A DNA stretch of 64,000 nt from Pseudomonadota bacterium (GTDB lineage Bacteria; Pseudomonadota; Alphaproteobacteria; Sphingomonadales; Sphingomonadaceae): positions 1 to 64,000 of the forward strand of contig JAEWBB010000021.1 in NCBI GenBank assembly GCA_023391375.1, in the 5' to 3' direction. The translations under genes were made by a program, and so were the position numbers. Each line of letters opens with the position of its first letter. Within the stretch, counting starts at the first letter, position 1. This document shows positions 54,001-62,776 of the stretch, piece after piece. The notes under the pieces were generated by a model. It saw only the letters and a list, made by a program, of their open reading frames with translations. It was not told where the DNA came from and searched no databases.

Positions 54001-54597
54001 GTGACCGATATCCGCCGATCGACCCTACCGAAGATTGTCCTCGTCCGCCACGGCGCGACCGAGTGGAGCGAAAGCGGTCGCCATACCGGCCGGACGGACG
54101 TTCCCCTCACCGCGCTGGGCAAGGAACAAGCGCAGGCGCTGGCACCATCGATCCCGGACTTGCCGTACGCCGACGTCCGCACGAGCCCGTCGAGCCGCGC
54201 CCGCGAGACCGCAAGCCTGGCCGGATGGGCCGACGCCAAGGTCGACCCCGACCTCGCCGAATGGGACTATGGCGATTTCGAAGGCCTGACGACGTCGGCG
54301 ATCCGGCAGCAACGCCCTCGATGGTCGTTATTTCATAGCGGTTGTCCCGGTGGCGAAAGCCTCGCGGATGTCGAAGCCCGCGCCGACCGCGTGATCGCGT
54401 CCCTACGCGCGCTCGATGCCCCGGCCCTCATCTTTTCCAGCGGTCATTTCCTGCGCGCTCTCGCCGCCCGCTGGACCGGCCTCGGCGTGGAAGCGGGCGC
54501 CAAGCTGACCCTCGACACCGCCAGCGTCAGCATTCTTGGCTACGACCACGACCTCACTGAACCGGCCATCCGCCAGTGGAACGCGCGGCCCACTTAA
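54001..54597 (+). CDS. Histidine phosphatase (phosphoglycerate-mutase superfamily)
   Basis: A 198-residue protein with the catalytic LVRHGATEWSESGRHTGRTD motif at residues 15-34, TSPSSRARETA, and the second catalytic histidine in FSSGHFLRAL. It matches small-molecule or protein phosphatases of the broad-specificity PhoE/GpmB type. The GTG start lies 41 bp after the preceding gene. The substrate is unknown. Confidence 0.88.
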   Translation: MTDIRRSTLPKIVLVRHGATEWSESGRHTGRTDVPLTALGKEQAQALAPSIPDLPYADVRTSPSSRARETASLAGWADAKVDPDLAEWDYGDFEGLTTSAIRQQRPRWSLFHSGCPGGESLADVEARADRVIASLRALDAPALIFSSGHFLRALAARWTGLGVEAGAKLTLDTASVSILGYDHDLTEPAIRQWNARPT

Positions 54598-54624
54598 ATC
54601 CGGGGAGTGTTGCCACGGCGCCGC

Positions 54625-54654
54625 TTGGCTTTGGCGGTCGCGCAATCCTATAGC
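54625..54654 (+). promoter_or_regulatory. Predicted promoter of parE
   Basis: TTGGCT (54625-54630), an 18-base spacer and TATAGC (54649-54654) lie just 11 bases before the parE ATG. The leader would be very short. Confidence 0.45.
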
Positions 54655-54664
54655 TGTTCCCAAT

Positions 54665-56653
54665 ATGTCCGACCTGTTCGAATCCGGTTCGCCCGAAGCC
54701 ACCGCCGCCTCCAACGCCTACGACGCCAGCGCCATCGAGGTGCTGGAGGGGCTGGAACCTGTCCGGCGCCGTCCGGGCATGTACATCGGCGGCACCGACG
54801 CGCGGGCGCTTCATCACCTCGCGGCCGAAGTCATCGACAACTCGATGGACGAAGCCGTTGCCGGCCATGCCAGCAGGATCGAGGTCACGCTGGACACCGG
54901 CAACCGGCTGACCGTGACCGACAACGGCCGCGGCATGCCGGTCGACGAGCATCCCAAATACCCGGGCAAATCGGCGCTCGAGGTCATCCTCACCACCCTC
55001 CACTCGGGCGGGAAATTTGAAGGAAAAGCGTACTCAACGAGTGGCGGCCTCCACGGCGTCGGCGTGTCGGTCGTCAACGCGCTCTCGACCGAGACTATCG
55101 TCGAGGTCGCCCGCGACAAGAAGCTCTACCGCCAGAGCTTCGCCAAGGGCCATGCCACCTCGAAGCTGGAAGAGGTCGGCGCCGCCCCCAACCGGCGCGG
55201 CACGACGGTCACCTTCACCCCCGACCCCGAAATTTTCGGCAAGGACGCGGCATTCAGCGCAGACCGGCTCTACAAGCTCGCGCGCTCCAAAGCCTACTTG
55301 TTCGCTGGCGTCGAAATCCGCTGGAAGTGCGACCCCAGCCTCGCCACCGACAAAGTGCCCGAAAGCGCCGTTTTCACCTTCCCCGGCGGTCTTGCCGATC
55401 ACCTCAAGGAGCAGATCGGCGAGCGGGAGTGCGTGACTACCCCACCCTTCACCGGCAGCCAGGATTTCCCCGACGGCGAAGGCCGCTGCGAATGGGCGGT
55501 CGCCTGGCCGCTGTGGAGTGAGGGCAGCCAGTCCTATTACTGCAACACCATCCCGACGCCCGACGGCGGCACGCATGAAGCGGGCCTCCGCGCCGCCCTC
55601 ACCAAGGGCCTGCGCGGCTTCGGCGAGCTCGTCGGCCAGAAGAAGTCCAAGGACATCACCGCCGACGACGTGATGGGCGGGATCGAGCTGATGCTCTCCG
55701 TCTTCATCCGCAACCCGCACTTCCAGAGCCAGACCAAGGACCGCCTCACCAGCCTCGAGGCGGCGCGCTTCGTCGAAGGCGCGGTGCGGGACCATTTCGA
55801 TCACTATCTCTCCGACAACATGGACCGCGGCCGCGCGCTGCTCGGCGCCGTGCTCGAGAAAATGGACGAGCGGCTGAAACGCCGAGCCGAGCGCGAGGTG
55901 AAGCGCAAGACCGCCACGTCCGCCCGCAAGCTTCGCCTCCCGGGCAAGCTCACCGACTGCTCCAACGATGACGCCGAGGGCAGCGAGCTATTCATCGTCG
56001 AAGGCGACAGCGCGGGCGGCTCCGCCAAGCAGGCGCGCGACCGCAAGACCCAGGCCATCTTGCCCATCCGCGGCAAGATCCTGAACGTCGCCTCGGCCAC
56101 GGCCGAGAAGATCCGCGCGAACCAGGAAATCGCCGACCTCCAGCAGGCGCTGGGCTGCGGCATCCGCGACAAGTTCGACGAGGCGGCTCTCCGCTATGAG
56201 CGAATCATCATCATGACCGACGCCGACGTCGACGGGGCGCACATCGCCACGCTGCTGATGACCTTCTTCTTCCAGGAAATGCCGGACCTGGTGCGTCGCG
56301 GGCACCTCTACCTCGCCCAGCCGCCGCTCTACCGCCTGACCTCAGGCTCAAAGTCGCTCTACGCCCGCGACGACGCCCACCGGGCCGAGCTGGAACGGAC
56401 CGAGTTCAAGGGCAAGAAGGTCGAGGTGGGCCGCTTCAAGGGCCTTGGCGAGATGAACCCGAACCAGCTGAAGGAAACGACGATGGACCCGGCGACCCGC
56501 TCGCTGATCCGCATCACCCTTCCGGCCGAATATCAGGACCGCCAGCCGGTGAAGGACCTTGTCGACCAGCTAATGGGCAAGAACCCCGAACACCGGTTCA
56601 ATTTCATCCAGGCCCGCGCCGCCGGCGTCGAGGACGATGCCATCGACGTTTAG
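54665..56653 (+). CDS. parE: DNA topoisomerase IV subunit B
   Basis: A 662-residue GHKL ATPase plus TOPRIM protein. ATPase motifs are EVIDNSMDEA, DNGRGMP and GGLHGVGVSVVNALS; the TOPRIM domain has EGDSAGG (E near 445) and MTDADVDGAHI near 518. The length, shorter than GyrB, supports ParE. It decatenates chromosomes with ParC, encoded elsewhere. The stop codon lies in a perfect 21-base palindrome. Confidence 0.94.
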   Translation: MSDLFESGSPEATAASNAYDASAIEVLEGLEPVRRRPGMYIGGTDARALHHLAAEVIDNSMDEAVAGHASRIEVTLDTGNRLTVTDNGRGMPVDEHPKYPGKSALEVILTTLHSGGKFEGKAYSTSGGLHGVGVSVVNALSTETIVEVARDKKLYRQSFAKGHATSKLEEVGAAPNRRGTTVTFTPDPEIFGKDAAFSADRLYKLARSKAYLFAGVEIRWKCDPSLATDKVPESAVFTFPGGLADHLKEQIGERECVTTPPFTGSQDFPDGEGRCEWAVAWPLWSEGSQSYYCNTIPTPDGGTHEAGLRAALTKGLRGFGELVGQKKSKDITADDVMGGIELMLSVFIRNPHFQSQTKDRLTSLEAARFVEGAVRDHFDHYLSDNMDRGRALLGAVLEKMDERLKRRAEREVKRKTATSARKLRLPGKLTDCSNDDAEGSELFIVEGDSAGGSAKQARDRKTQAILPIRGKILNVASATAEKIRANQEIADLQQALGCGIRDKFDEAALRYERIIIMTDADVDGAHIATLLMTFFFQEMPDLVRRGHLYLAQPPLYRLTSGSKSLYARDDAHRAELERTEFKGKKVEVGRFKGLGEMNPNQLKETTMDPATRSLIRITLPAEYQDRQPVKDLVDQLMGKNPEHRFNFIQARAAGVEDDAIDV

Positions 56654-56668
56654 TCCGGGGGACTAAAC
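56648..56668 (+). terminator. Perfect hairpin enclosing the parE stop
   Basis: GTTTAGTCC and GGACTAAAC are exact inverted repeats around GGG, and the parE TAG stop is in the left arm. No U-run follows, so it may protect the 3' end or act as an atypical terminator. Confidence 0.55.
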
Positions 56669-56745
56669 CCAAGGTGGCATGATCGACGCCTAGCACCAGC
56701 GGCAGGCCGACTTGAGCGCTGGAAGCCAACTGCTATCAGTTTGTG

Positions 56746-57858
56746 ATGCCCGAACTCCTCGTACCTGGTGATGCGGCGCCCTGGTTTCATGCGCCTGCCC
56801 TCGGCGGCAATCCCAAATACGCTTTCAACAGCGTCGGCGGCAGATGGGTGCTGCTCTTTTTCATGGGCAGCGGCGCCGATGGTCGGGCGCACGTCGCCCT
56901 TGACCTCCTGAATAGCCACCGCTCGCTATTCGATGATCATAGCGCCTGCTTCTTCGGCGTGTCTTGCGACCCGGACGACGCGCGGGAGGGTCGCATTGCC
57001 CCGGACACGCCCGGAATCCGATGGCTTCTCGACTATGACGGCGCCGTGTCCTCGGCCTATGGCGCGATTGCAGGCGACCGCAGCGGATACCGGCCCCATT
57101 GGCTTCTGCTTGATCCCCTGCTTCGGGTTCATGCCCGCGCGTCTTTGGAGAACGGCGACAAGTTGCTCGACGAGCTTCGACAGCGTGTCGGCGCGACCAC
57201 GGCTGATCAACCGGGAGCGCCAGTGCTCATCGTTCCGAACGTCTTTACCCGAACGACTTGTGAAAAGCTGATCCGCCTGCACGAAGACGGAGGAGCCGAG
57301 GAATCGGGCTTCATGCGCGAGGAGAACGGAAAAACCGTTCGCCGCTTCGATCCCGGTCACAAGCGCCGCCGCGATCACGTTATTACCGACGAACCGTTGA
57401 TCGCATCGCTCAATTCGCGGATCGGCCGGGTGCTCAGACCGATGATCCGCCGAGTCTTCCAGTTCGAGGCGACCCGGATCGAGCGATGGATCGTGTCCTG
57501 TTACGACGCCGACGACGGGGGCCATTTCCGCGCTCATCGCGACAATACGACCCCGGGCACGGCGCATCGCAAGTTCGCCTGCTCGATCAACCTCAATAGC
57601 GAAGAGTATGACGGCGGCGATCTCCACTTCCCGGAGTTCGGCGAGCGCGGCTATCGTCCGCCGACCGGCGGCGCGCTGATCTTTTCCTGCGCGCTGCTTC
57701 ACCGCGTCGAACCGGTGACCCGCGGCAAGCGCTACGCCTTCCTCCCGTTCTTCTACGACGAGGAGGGTGCGCGGATCCGCGAGCGCAATCTGGGGAGCGT
57801 CGACATGGCCGGACTCATGCCAACTCCAACGTTATTCGACACCGAACAGCAGGGTTGA
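56746..57858 (+). CDS. Peroxiredoxin-like domain fused to a 2OG-Fe(II) dioxygenase
   Basis: A 370-residue cytosolic protein. Residues 1-155 look like an AhpC/TSA thioredoxin fold (LLVPGDAAPWFHAPALGG; VLLFFMGSG; FFGVSCDPDDAREG; HWLLLDPLLRVHA), but the peroxidatic Cys after VLLFFMG is absent (GADGRAH instead). Residues 165-350 are a prolyl-4-hydroxylase-like oxygenase with H264-x-D266 (HFRAHRDN) and H319 (LLHRVEPV), then RGKRYAF. Substrate unknown. A GTG just upstream is an alternative start; the ribosome-binding site is weak. Confidence 0.82.
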   Translation: MPELLVPGDAAPWFHAPALGGNPKYAFNSVGGRWVLLFFMGSGADGRAHVALDLLNSHRSLFDDHSACFFGVSCDPDDAREGRIAPDTPGIRWLLDYDGAVSSAYGAIAGDRSGYRPHWLLLDPLLRVHARASLENGDKLLDELRQRVGATTADQPGAPVLIVPNVFTRTTCEKLIRLHEDGGAEESGFMREENGKTVRRFDPGHKRRRDHVITDEPLIASLNSRIGRVLRPMIRRVFQFEATRIERWIVSCYDADDGGHFRAHRDNTTPGTAHRKFACSINLNSEEYDGGDLHFPEFGERGYRPPTGGALIFSCALLHRVEPVTRGKRYAFLPFFYDEEGARIRERNLGSVDMAGLMPTPTLFDTEQQG

Positions 57859-57918
57859 TGCGTTTCGCCGCCCGGTTCATTCGGCTCGTCGCGCGTCAGA
57901 CTCCGCTCGTCGTCAATT

Positions 57919-57937
57919 TTAACCTTTGAGTAACCAT
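57919..57937 (+). promoter_or_regulatory. CtrA-like gapped site before the beta-lactamase-like gene
   Basis: TTAA-CCTTTGA-GTAACCAT matches TTAA-N7-TTAA with one mismatch and extends into a TTAACCAT-like half-site, 90-108 bases before the gene. The rest of 57859-58026 holds nothing else I recognise. Confidence 0.35.
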
Positions 57938-58026
57938 CGACCTTTCAATTTGTCAGCTCGTCTAGCTATCGTGTTGGAAACGACGCCTTTTGGGGCGTAC
58001 TATCCGGCAATTGGGGAAGGGGACGG

Positions 58027-58911
58027 ATGATGCGCAGGTTGATGAAGGTGTTCGCGTGGCTCTCGTTGCTGGTGGCGTCGCCCGCGCTTGCCGATGCGCC
58101 CGCCCACCTCTCCAGCCTCGAAAGCCAGCTGCGCTCGGTCGCGGCCTCGAGCCCGTCCGATGTCGGCATTGCCGCCCTCGACCTGCAGTCTGGCGAGATG
58201 GTGTCGATCAGCGGTAATACGCCTTACCCCATGGCGTCGGTTGTGAAGGTCGCCATCGCCGCCAATTATCTTGCCCAGGTCGAGAACGGCCGCCGCAGCC
58301 TCGACGACCAGATTGGCGGGCAGAGCGCTCGCTACCTCCTGTCGCGGATGATGATTCACTCTGACAACATCGCCACCGACAAGGTGCTGGCCGATCTTGG
58401 TGGCCCGTCGACGATCCAGGCGTGGATGCGCCAGCAGGGATTGGCCGGCATCCGTATCGACCGCACGATCGCCCAGCTCCTTTCCGCCAAGCGCGACCTT
58501 CAGGACGAACGCGACAGCGCGACCCCGATCGCCTTCGTCAAGCTGCTCCAGAAGCTCGACAGCGGCGTCCTCCTGCGCCCCGCCAGCCGTGCCTACCTGC
58601 TGAACCTGATGGAACAGTGCGCCACCGGCCGTAACCGCCTCAAGGGCGACCTGCCGGGCGTCAAGATCGAGCACAAGACGGGCACGCTCAACGGGCTGTC
58701 GACCGACGTCGGTTTCATGACGCTGCCCGATGGCCGGCGCGTCGCGGTCGCGGTGTTCGCGCGCTACGGTAGCAACCGCCCGTCCGCCATCGCCGCCGCC
58801 GCGCGGACGATCTACGACGGTTTCCGCACCGCCATCACCGCGCCGTTCGGGATCAGCTTCAACAGCAACCGCGACCCGCTCGCGCCGTTGCCTGCCGGCG
58901 CGACCAACTAA
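58027..58911 (+). CDS. Class A beta-lactamase-like serine hydrolase lacking Glu166
   Basis: A 294-residue exported protein (signal peptide cut near residue 23). It has S71-V-V-K74, S112-D-N114 and K217-T-G219, the class A SxxK, SDN and KTG motifs. In the omega loop R146 and D163 align with Arg164 and Asp179, but Glu166 is replaced by Ile148 and Asn170 by Leu152, so deacylation by the class A mechanism is not expected. It may be a penicillin-binding-type or esterase-like enzyme instead. The gene is monocistronic. Confidence 0.85.
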   Translation: MMRRLMKVFAWLSLLVASPALADAPAHLSSLESQLRSVAASSPSDVGIAALDLQSGEMVSISGNTPYPMASVVKVAIAANYLAQVENGRRSLDDQIGGQSARYLLSRMMIHSDNIATDKVLADLGGPSTIQAWMRQQGLAGIRIDRTIAQLLSAKRDLQDERDSATPIAFVKLLQKLDSGVLLRPASRAYLLNLMEQCATGRNRLKGDLPGVKIEHKTGTLNGLSTDVGFMTLPDGRRVAVAVFARYGSNRPSAIAAAARTIYDGFRTAITAPFGISFNSNRDPLAPLPAGATN

Positions 58912-58936
58912 GCGCTATTTCGCGCCGTGAGGCGCG

Positions 58937-60220
58937 TTATCGAGCGCCGAACCCGCTGGTCATCGTGCGGATCGTCTTGAACACGATCAGCAGGTCGAGC
59001 CACAGCGAGAAATATTTCACGTAGAAAAAGTCGTACTGGAGCTTCTCGTGGACGCTGTTGACGTCCGCGACATGGCCCTGGTTGACCTGCGCCCAGCCCG
59101 AGATCCCCGGCTTCACCACGTGGCGGTAGCGGTAGAACGGGATTTCGCCGACGTACCAGGCCGAAAGGACTTCCGCCTCCGGTCGCGGTCCGATCCAGCT
59201 CATCTGCCCCTTGAGGATATTTATCACCTGCGCCAGTTCGTCGAGCCGCGTCCGGCGCAGCCACGATCCCACCCGCGTGATGCGCGGATCGTCGTCGCCG
59301 GTCATCGCCGCGGCCCGCCGGTCGCCCGAGGCTTCACCCACCCGCATGGTGCGGAATTTGTAGATCGTGATCGGCTTGCCGCGCCGACCGACCCGCTGCT
59401 GGCGGAAAAAGGCGGGCCCGCGACTGTCGAGCCGGATGGCCACGGCGATGATCGCCATCACCGGCACCAGGATCGGAAGCATCAGGACGGCGAACAGCCA
59501 GTCCCCGACATCCTTCAGATAGGCATAGGCCCTCATCGGCACGAGGTAACCGAAGGCATTCTCGCTCAAATGGTCGATTTCCACGCGCCCGGTCAGCGAT
59601 TCGACCAGCGGCTTGACCTGGTAGACGACCCGACCGTCGAGCGCGGCGTCGGCGAGGACGGCCTCCCATTCGTCGGTCAGGGAGCGGAAATCGGCGACGA
59701 TCGCATCACAGGTCTGCACCAGAGCGAGGTCGGCGCGTTCGAGCCGAACCCACGCGATATCCGGCAACGCAAACAGCCGCTCCGCGCCGGCACTAGGAAC
59801 GACGCCGATCCGCTGCCGGATCCGGCGGTGAACCGCGACATACAGCCCGAACAGCCAAAGCAGGTGGACGATGAAGCCGACCGACTGTGACACGCGGTCG
59901 TAGGGCATGCGGGTAAGCAGCAGGATGGCGAGGATGATGCCGTGGCTGAACGCCACTGTCGGCAGCACGACGGCGCTGCCCCGAGTCCCCGGCAGCGTCT
60001 GCACCGCAAAGCGGATCCAGATGGCAATCATGACCGCAATGAAATTCGCCGCCAGCGAATTGATGGTCGAGATTTCGAGATGCGGCGTTTTCAGGACCGA
60101 GACGCGCAGCGCGAACGGGATCAGCGGGACCAGCAACGCCGCGCCGGCCGCGGCAAAGCGCTGCCGTGTGACCAGCGAGCGCTTGGCAGTTGGCCCGGTA
60201 ATCGTCGCGTGATGCATCAT
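58937..60220 (-). CDS. Exopolysaccharide polyprenyl-phosphate sugar transferase
   Basis: A 427-residue WbaP/WcaJ-type initiating enzyme. Residues 20-140 hold four to five membrane helices; the C-terminal catalytic domain has DRGPAFF-like RLDSRGPAFFRQQRVG, YKFRTMRVG, RLDELAQVINILKGQMSWIGPRPE and KPGISGWAQV. It places the first sugar phosphate on undecaprenyl phosphate. It starts downstream of ugd on the same strand. Confidence 0.94.
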   Translation of the reverse strand: MMHHATITGPTAKRSLVTRQRFAAAGAALLVPLIPFALRVSVLKTPHLEISTINSLAANFIAVMIAIWIRFAVQTLPGTRGSAVVLPTVAFSHGIILAILLLTRMPYDRVSQSVGFIVHLLWLFGLYVAVHRRIRQRIGVVPSAGAERLFALPDIAWVRLERADLALVQTCDAIVADFRSLTDEWEAVLADAALDGRVVYQVKPLVESLTGRVEIDHLSENAFGYLVPMRAYAYLKDVGDWLFAVLMLPILVPVMAIIAVAIRLDSRGPAFFRQQRVGRRGKPITIYKFRTMRVGEASGDRRAAAMTGDDDPRITRVGSWLRRTRLDELAQVINILKGQMSWIGPRPEAEVLSAWYVGEIPFYRYRHVVKPGISGWAQVNQGHVADVNSVHEKLQYDFFYVKYFSLWLDLLIVFKTIRTMTSGFGAR

Positions 60221-60266
60221 CGGGATGACGAACGCCCTACTGTGCGGCCGTCATCCCTGACTGATG

Positions 60267-61571
60267 TCAGTTCCGCCCAATGGCGGAGTAACGAAGCCCG
60301 GCACGGACCGCTTCGGAACGGTCATATATGTTCCTGAGGTCGACCAGCAAGTCGCCCTTCATGCGCTTTTTGACGTCGGCCAGGTCAAGGGCGCGGAATT
60401 CGTCCCACTCTGTCACGATCACCAAGGCGTCCGCGCCGTCGGCGACGCTCTGAGCGTCCTTGGCGAATTCCACACCGTCCATCAGCGGCTCGGCCTGTTC
60501 ACGACCGACGGGATCGTAGGCGACGACGGAAGCGCCCATCGTCATCAGGCCCTTGACCAGCGGAATCGACGGCGCGTCGCGCATGTCGTCGGTGTTCGGC
60601 TTGAAGGTCAGGCCGAGCACGCCGACCCGCTTGCCGTCCAGGCTGCCACCGAACGCCTTTTCGACGCGTCCCGCCATCGCGTCCTTGCGGTCGTCGTTGA
60701 CGCTGACGACGGTGGAGACGATCCGCTGGTCGACACCGGCTTCCTCGGCGGTCTTGAGCAGGGCCAGCGTATCCTTGGGAAAGCAGCTGCCGCCGTAACC
60801 GGGCCCGGGGTGGAGGAATTTCGGGCCGATGCGGTTGTCGAGGCCGATGCCGCGCGCCAGGTCCTGGACGTCGGCGCCCACCGCTTCGCAAAGGTCGGCC
60901 ATTTCGTTGATGAAGCTGATCTTGGTCGCGAGGAAGGCATTGGCCGCGTACTTCGTCAGCTCGGCCGTGCGGCGCGAGGTGAACAGCAGCGGCGCGCGGT
61001 TGAGGAACAACGGGCGATAAATTTCGGCCAGCACGTCGCGGGCATGGTCGTCCTCCGCACCGACCAGGATACGGTCCGGGTGCTTGAAGTCGCTGATCGC
61101 CGCGCCTTCGCGCAAGAACTCGGGGTTCGACGCCACCGAACAGCCTTCCGGCGCACCGTGCTGCTTGAGGAGCTCGGCGATTTTGTCCCCGGTACCGACC
61201 GGAACCGTAGACTTGGTGACGACCACGACTGGGTGGGTCAGCGCCCTGGCCAGTTCCTCGACCGCAGCGAACACGAACGATAGGTCCGCATGACCGTCGC
61301 CGCGGCGCGAGGGCGTACCGACGGCGATGAAAACCGCGTCGGCATCCGCGACCGAGGTCGCCATGTCGGTGGTGAATTCGAGCCGACCACGGTCGACGTT
61401 GGCCTTGACCAGAAGGTCGAGTCCCGGCTCCCAGATCGGCATGACGCCCTGGTGTAGGCCGTCGATCTTCTTCTGGTCCTTGTCGAGGCAGGTCACATGA
61501 TGACCGAAATCGGCCAGGCACGCGCCCGAGACGAGGCCGACATAACCGGTGCCGATCATGGTGATGCGCAT
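60267..61571 (-). CDS. ugd: UDP-glucose 6-dehydrogenase
   Basis: A 434-residue NAD-dependent enzyme making UDP-glucuronate for exopolysaccharide. It shows the Rossmann start ITMIGTGYVGLVSGACLA, KSTVPVGTGD, SNPEFLREG and the catalytic Cys263 in GYGGSCFPKDT, with LGLTFKPNTDDMRDAPS. ATG 61571 gives the canonical N-terminus. It lies 46 bp before the sugar transferase gene. Confidence 0.96.
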   Translation of the reverse strand: MRITMIGTGYVGLVSGACLADFGHHVTCLDKDQKKIDGLHQGVMPIWEPGLDLLVKANVDRGRLEFTTDMATSVADADAVFIAVGTPSRRGDGHADLSFVFAAVEELARALTHPVVVVTKSTVPVGTGDKIAELLKQHGAPEGCSVASNPEFLREGAAISDFKHPDRILVGAEDDHARDVLAEIYRPLFLNRAPLLFTSRRTAELTKYAANAFLATKISFINEMADLCEAVGADVQDLARGIGLDNRIGPKFLHPGPGYGGSCFPKDTLALLKTAEEAGVDQRIVSTVVSVNDDRKDAMAGRVEKAFGGSLDGKRVGVLGLTFKPNTDDMRDAPSIPLVKGLMTMGASVVAYDPVGREQAEPLMDGVEFAKDAQSVADGADALVIVTEWDEFRALDLADVKKRMKGDLLVDLRNIYDRSEAVRAGLRYSAIGRN

Positions 61572-61601
61572 GCTGAAAACCTTCGAAGATCCAGGGTTGC
61601 G

Positions 61602-61631
61602 GGCCTTTAACCGCGCGGGCGCGTTAAGGCC
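61602..61631. repeat. Imperfect palindrome between ugd and the potassium channel
   Basis: GGCCTTtAACcGCGC and GCGCGTTAAGGCC are inverted repeats with two bulges, around a GGG centre, in the 104-bp divergent intergenic region. It may be a shared operator or an RNA hairpin. Confidence 0.5.
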
Positions 61632-61675
61632 AGCCCGCACTAGGCGACGGCCATGCCAGGCGCTAACCTCCCCTC

Positions 61676-62719
61676 GTGCAGCGCAAGCCCCTCATCCCCA
61701 TCAACGGCCTGTTGATGCGGCGTTCGACGCTCAGCGTGTGGGCGCAGCTTGGCATCCGCTTCGCCTTGCTGCTCGCGCTGCTGACCTTCATCGTCACCGT
61801 CCACTGGATCGAGCGCGACGCATTCCGAGACAATGTCGACGGATCGATGAGCTTCGCCGACATCATCTATTTCACGATGATTTCGGCGACCACGACGGGC
61901 TATGGCGATATCGTCCCGGTGACCGAACGGGCGCGGCTGTTCGACGCGCTGGTCGTCACCCCGATCCGGATTTTCTTCATCCTGATCCTTGCCGGCACGG
62001 CCTACACCTTCATCATCAAGCAGACCTGGAACAGGTGGCTCATGCAACGCCTCAAGAAACGGCTTTCCAATCACATCATTCTCGCCGGTTACGGGACCAG
62101 CGGCACCGAAGCCGTCCGCGAACTGCTCGCGCGCGGTGAGCGCGCCGACCGGATCGTCGTCCTCGACAACGACAGCGAGCGGCTCGAGGAGGCTGCCAAC
62201 CTGGGCTGCCTCATCATGCAGGCCGATGCTACGCGCGACGCGACGCTGCAGGCGGTCAACATCGGATCGGCCCGGGCGATGATCATTTCGGCCGGCGCGG
62301 ACGATACGTCGATCCTGATCTGCCTGACTGCCCGACATCTCAACAAGACCGTCCCGATCTCCCTCGTCGTCCGGAACAGCGACAATGAGTTTCCCGCCCG
62401 CGCCGCGGGTGCGACCAGTGTCATCAACCCGGTCAGCTTCGCCGGCCTCTTGCTCGCCGGGACGACGCAGGGCAGCGGCATCGCCGACTACATGGCCGAC
62501 CTGGCCTCGGCCGGCGGACGGGTGCGCCTCCACGAACGGACGGTCGAAGCGTTCGAGGTCGGAAAGAGCCTTTCCGACGTCGCCATCGGCCTTGGCCTGA
62601 GGATCCTGCGCGGCGACACGGTGATCGGGTTCTGGGAGGAAGGCGCCAGAATCTTGCAACGCGGCGACAAGATCATCGAGGTCATTCCCGACGAGGCGTT
62701 CCCAAAGGTCCCCGCCTAA
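61676..62719 (+). CDS. Potassium channel with TrkA-N (RCK) domain
   Basis: A 347-residue channel: two helices flank the selectivity filter TTTGYGDIVP near residue 75. From about residue 132 comes an RCK Rossmann domain (HIILAGYGTSGTEAV; VVLDNDSERLEEAANLG) and a TrkA-C-like tail. It would carry regulated potassium flux. The GTG start is used, since the first methionine downstream would remove the N-terminal region. A weak hairpin with TTTT (62728-62742) follows. Confidence 0.9.
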   Translation: MQRKPLIPINGLLMRRSTLSVWAQLGIRFALLLALLTFIVTVHWIERDAFRDNVDGSMSFADIIYFTMISATTTGYGDIVPVTERARLFDALVVTPIRIFFILILAGTAYTFIIKQTWNRWLMQRLKKRLSNHIILAGYGTSGTEAVRELLARGERADRIVVLDNDSERLEEAANLGCLIMQADATRDATLQAVNIGSARAMIISAGADDTSILICLTARHLNKTVPISLVVRNSDNEFPARAAGATSVINPVSFAGLLLAGTTQGSGIADYMADLASAGGRVRLHERTVEAFEVGKSLSDVAIGLGLRILRGDTVIGFWEEGARILQRGDKIIEVIPDEAFPKVPA

Positions 62720-62776
62720 GCCGTTCGAAGCGCCTCGCTTTTGCCCCATATTGCCGCTAAGGGGCCGCGCAATCCC

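Noticed and set aside
58027..58911. Annotation as an antibiotic-resistance beta-lactamase
   Set aside because: The catalytic Glu166 equivalent is missing, so resistance cannot be claimed from the SxxK/SDN/KTG motifs alone.
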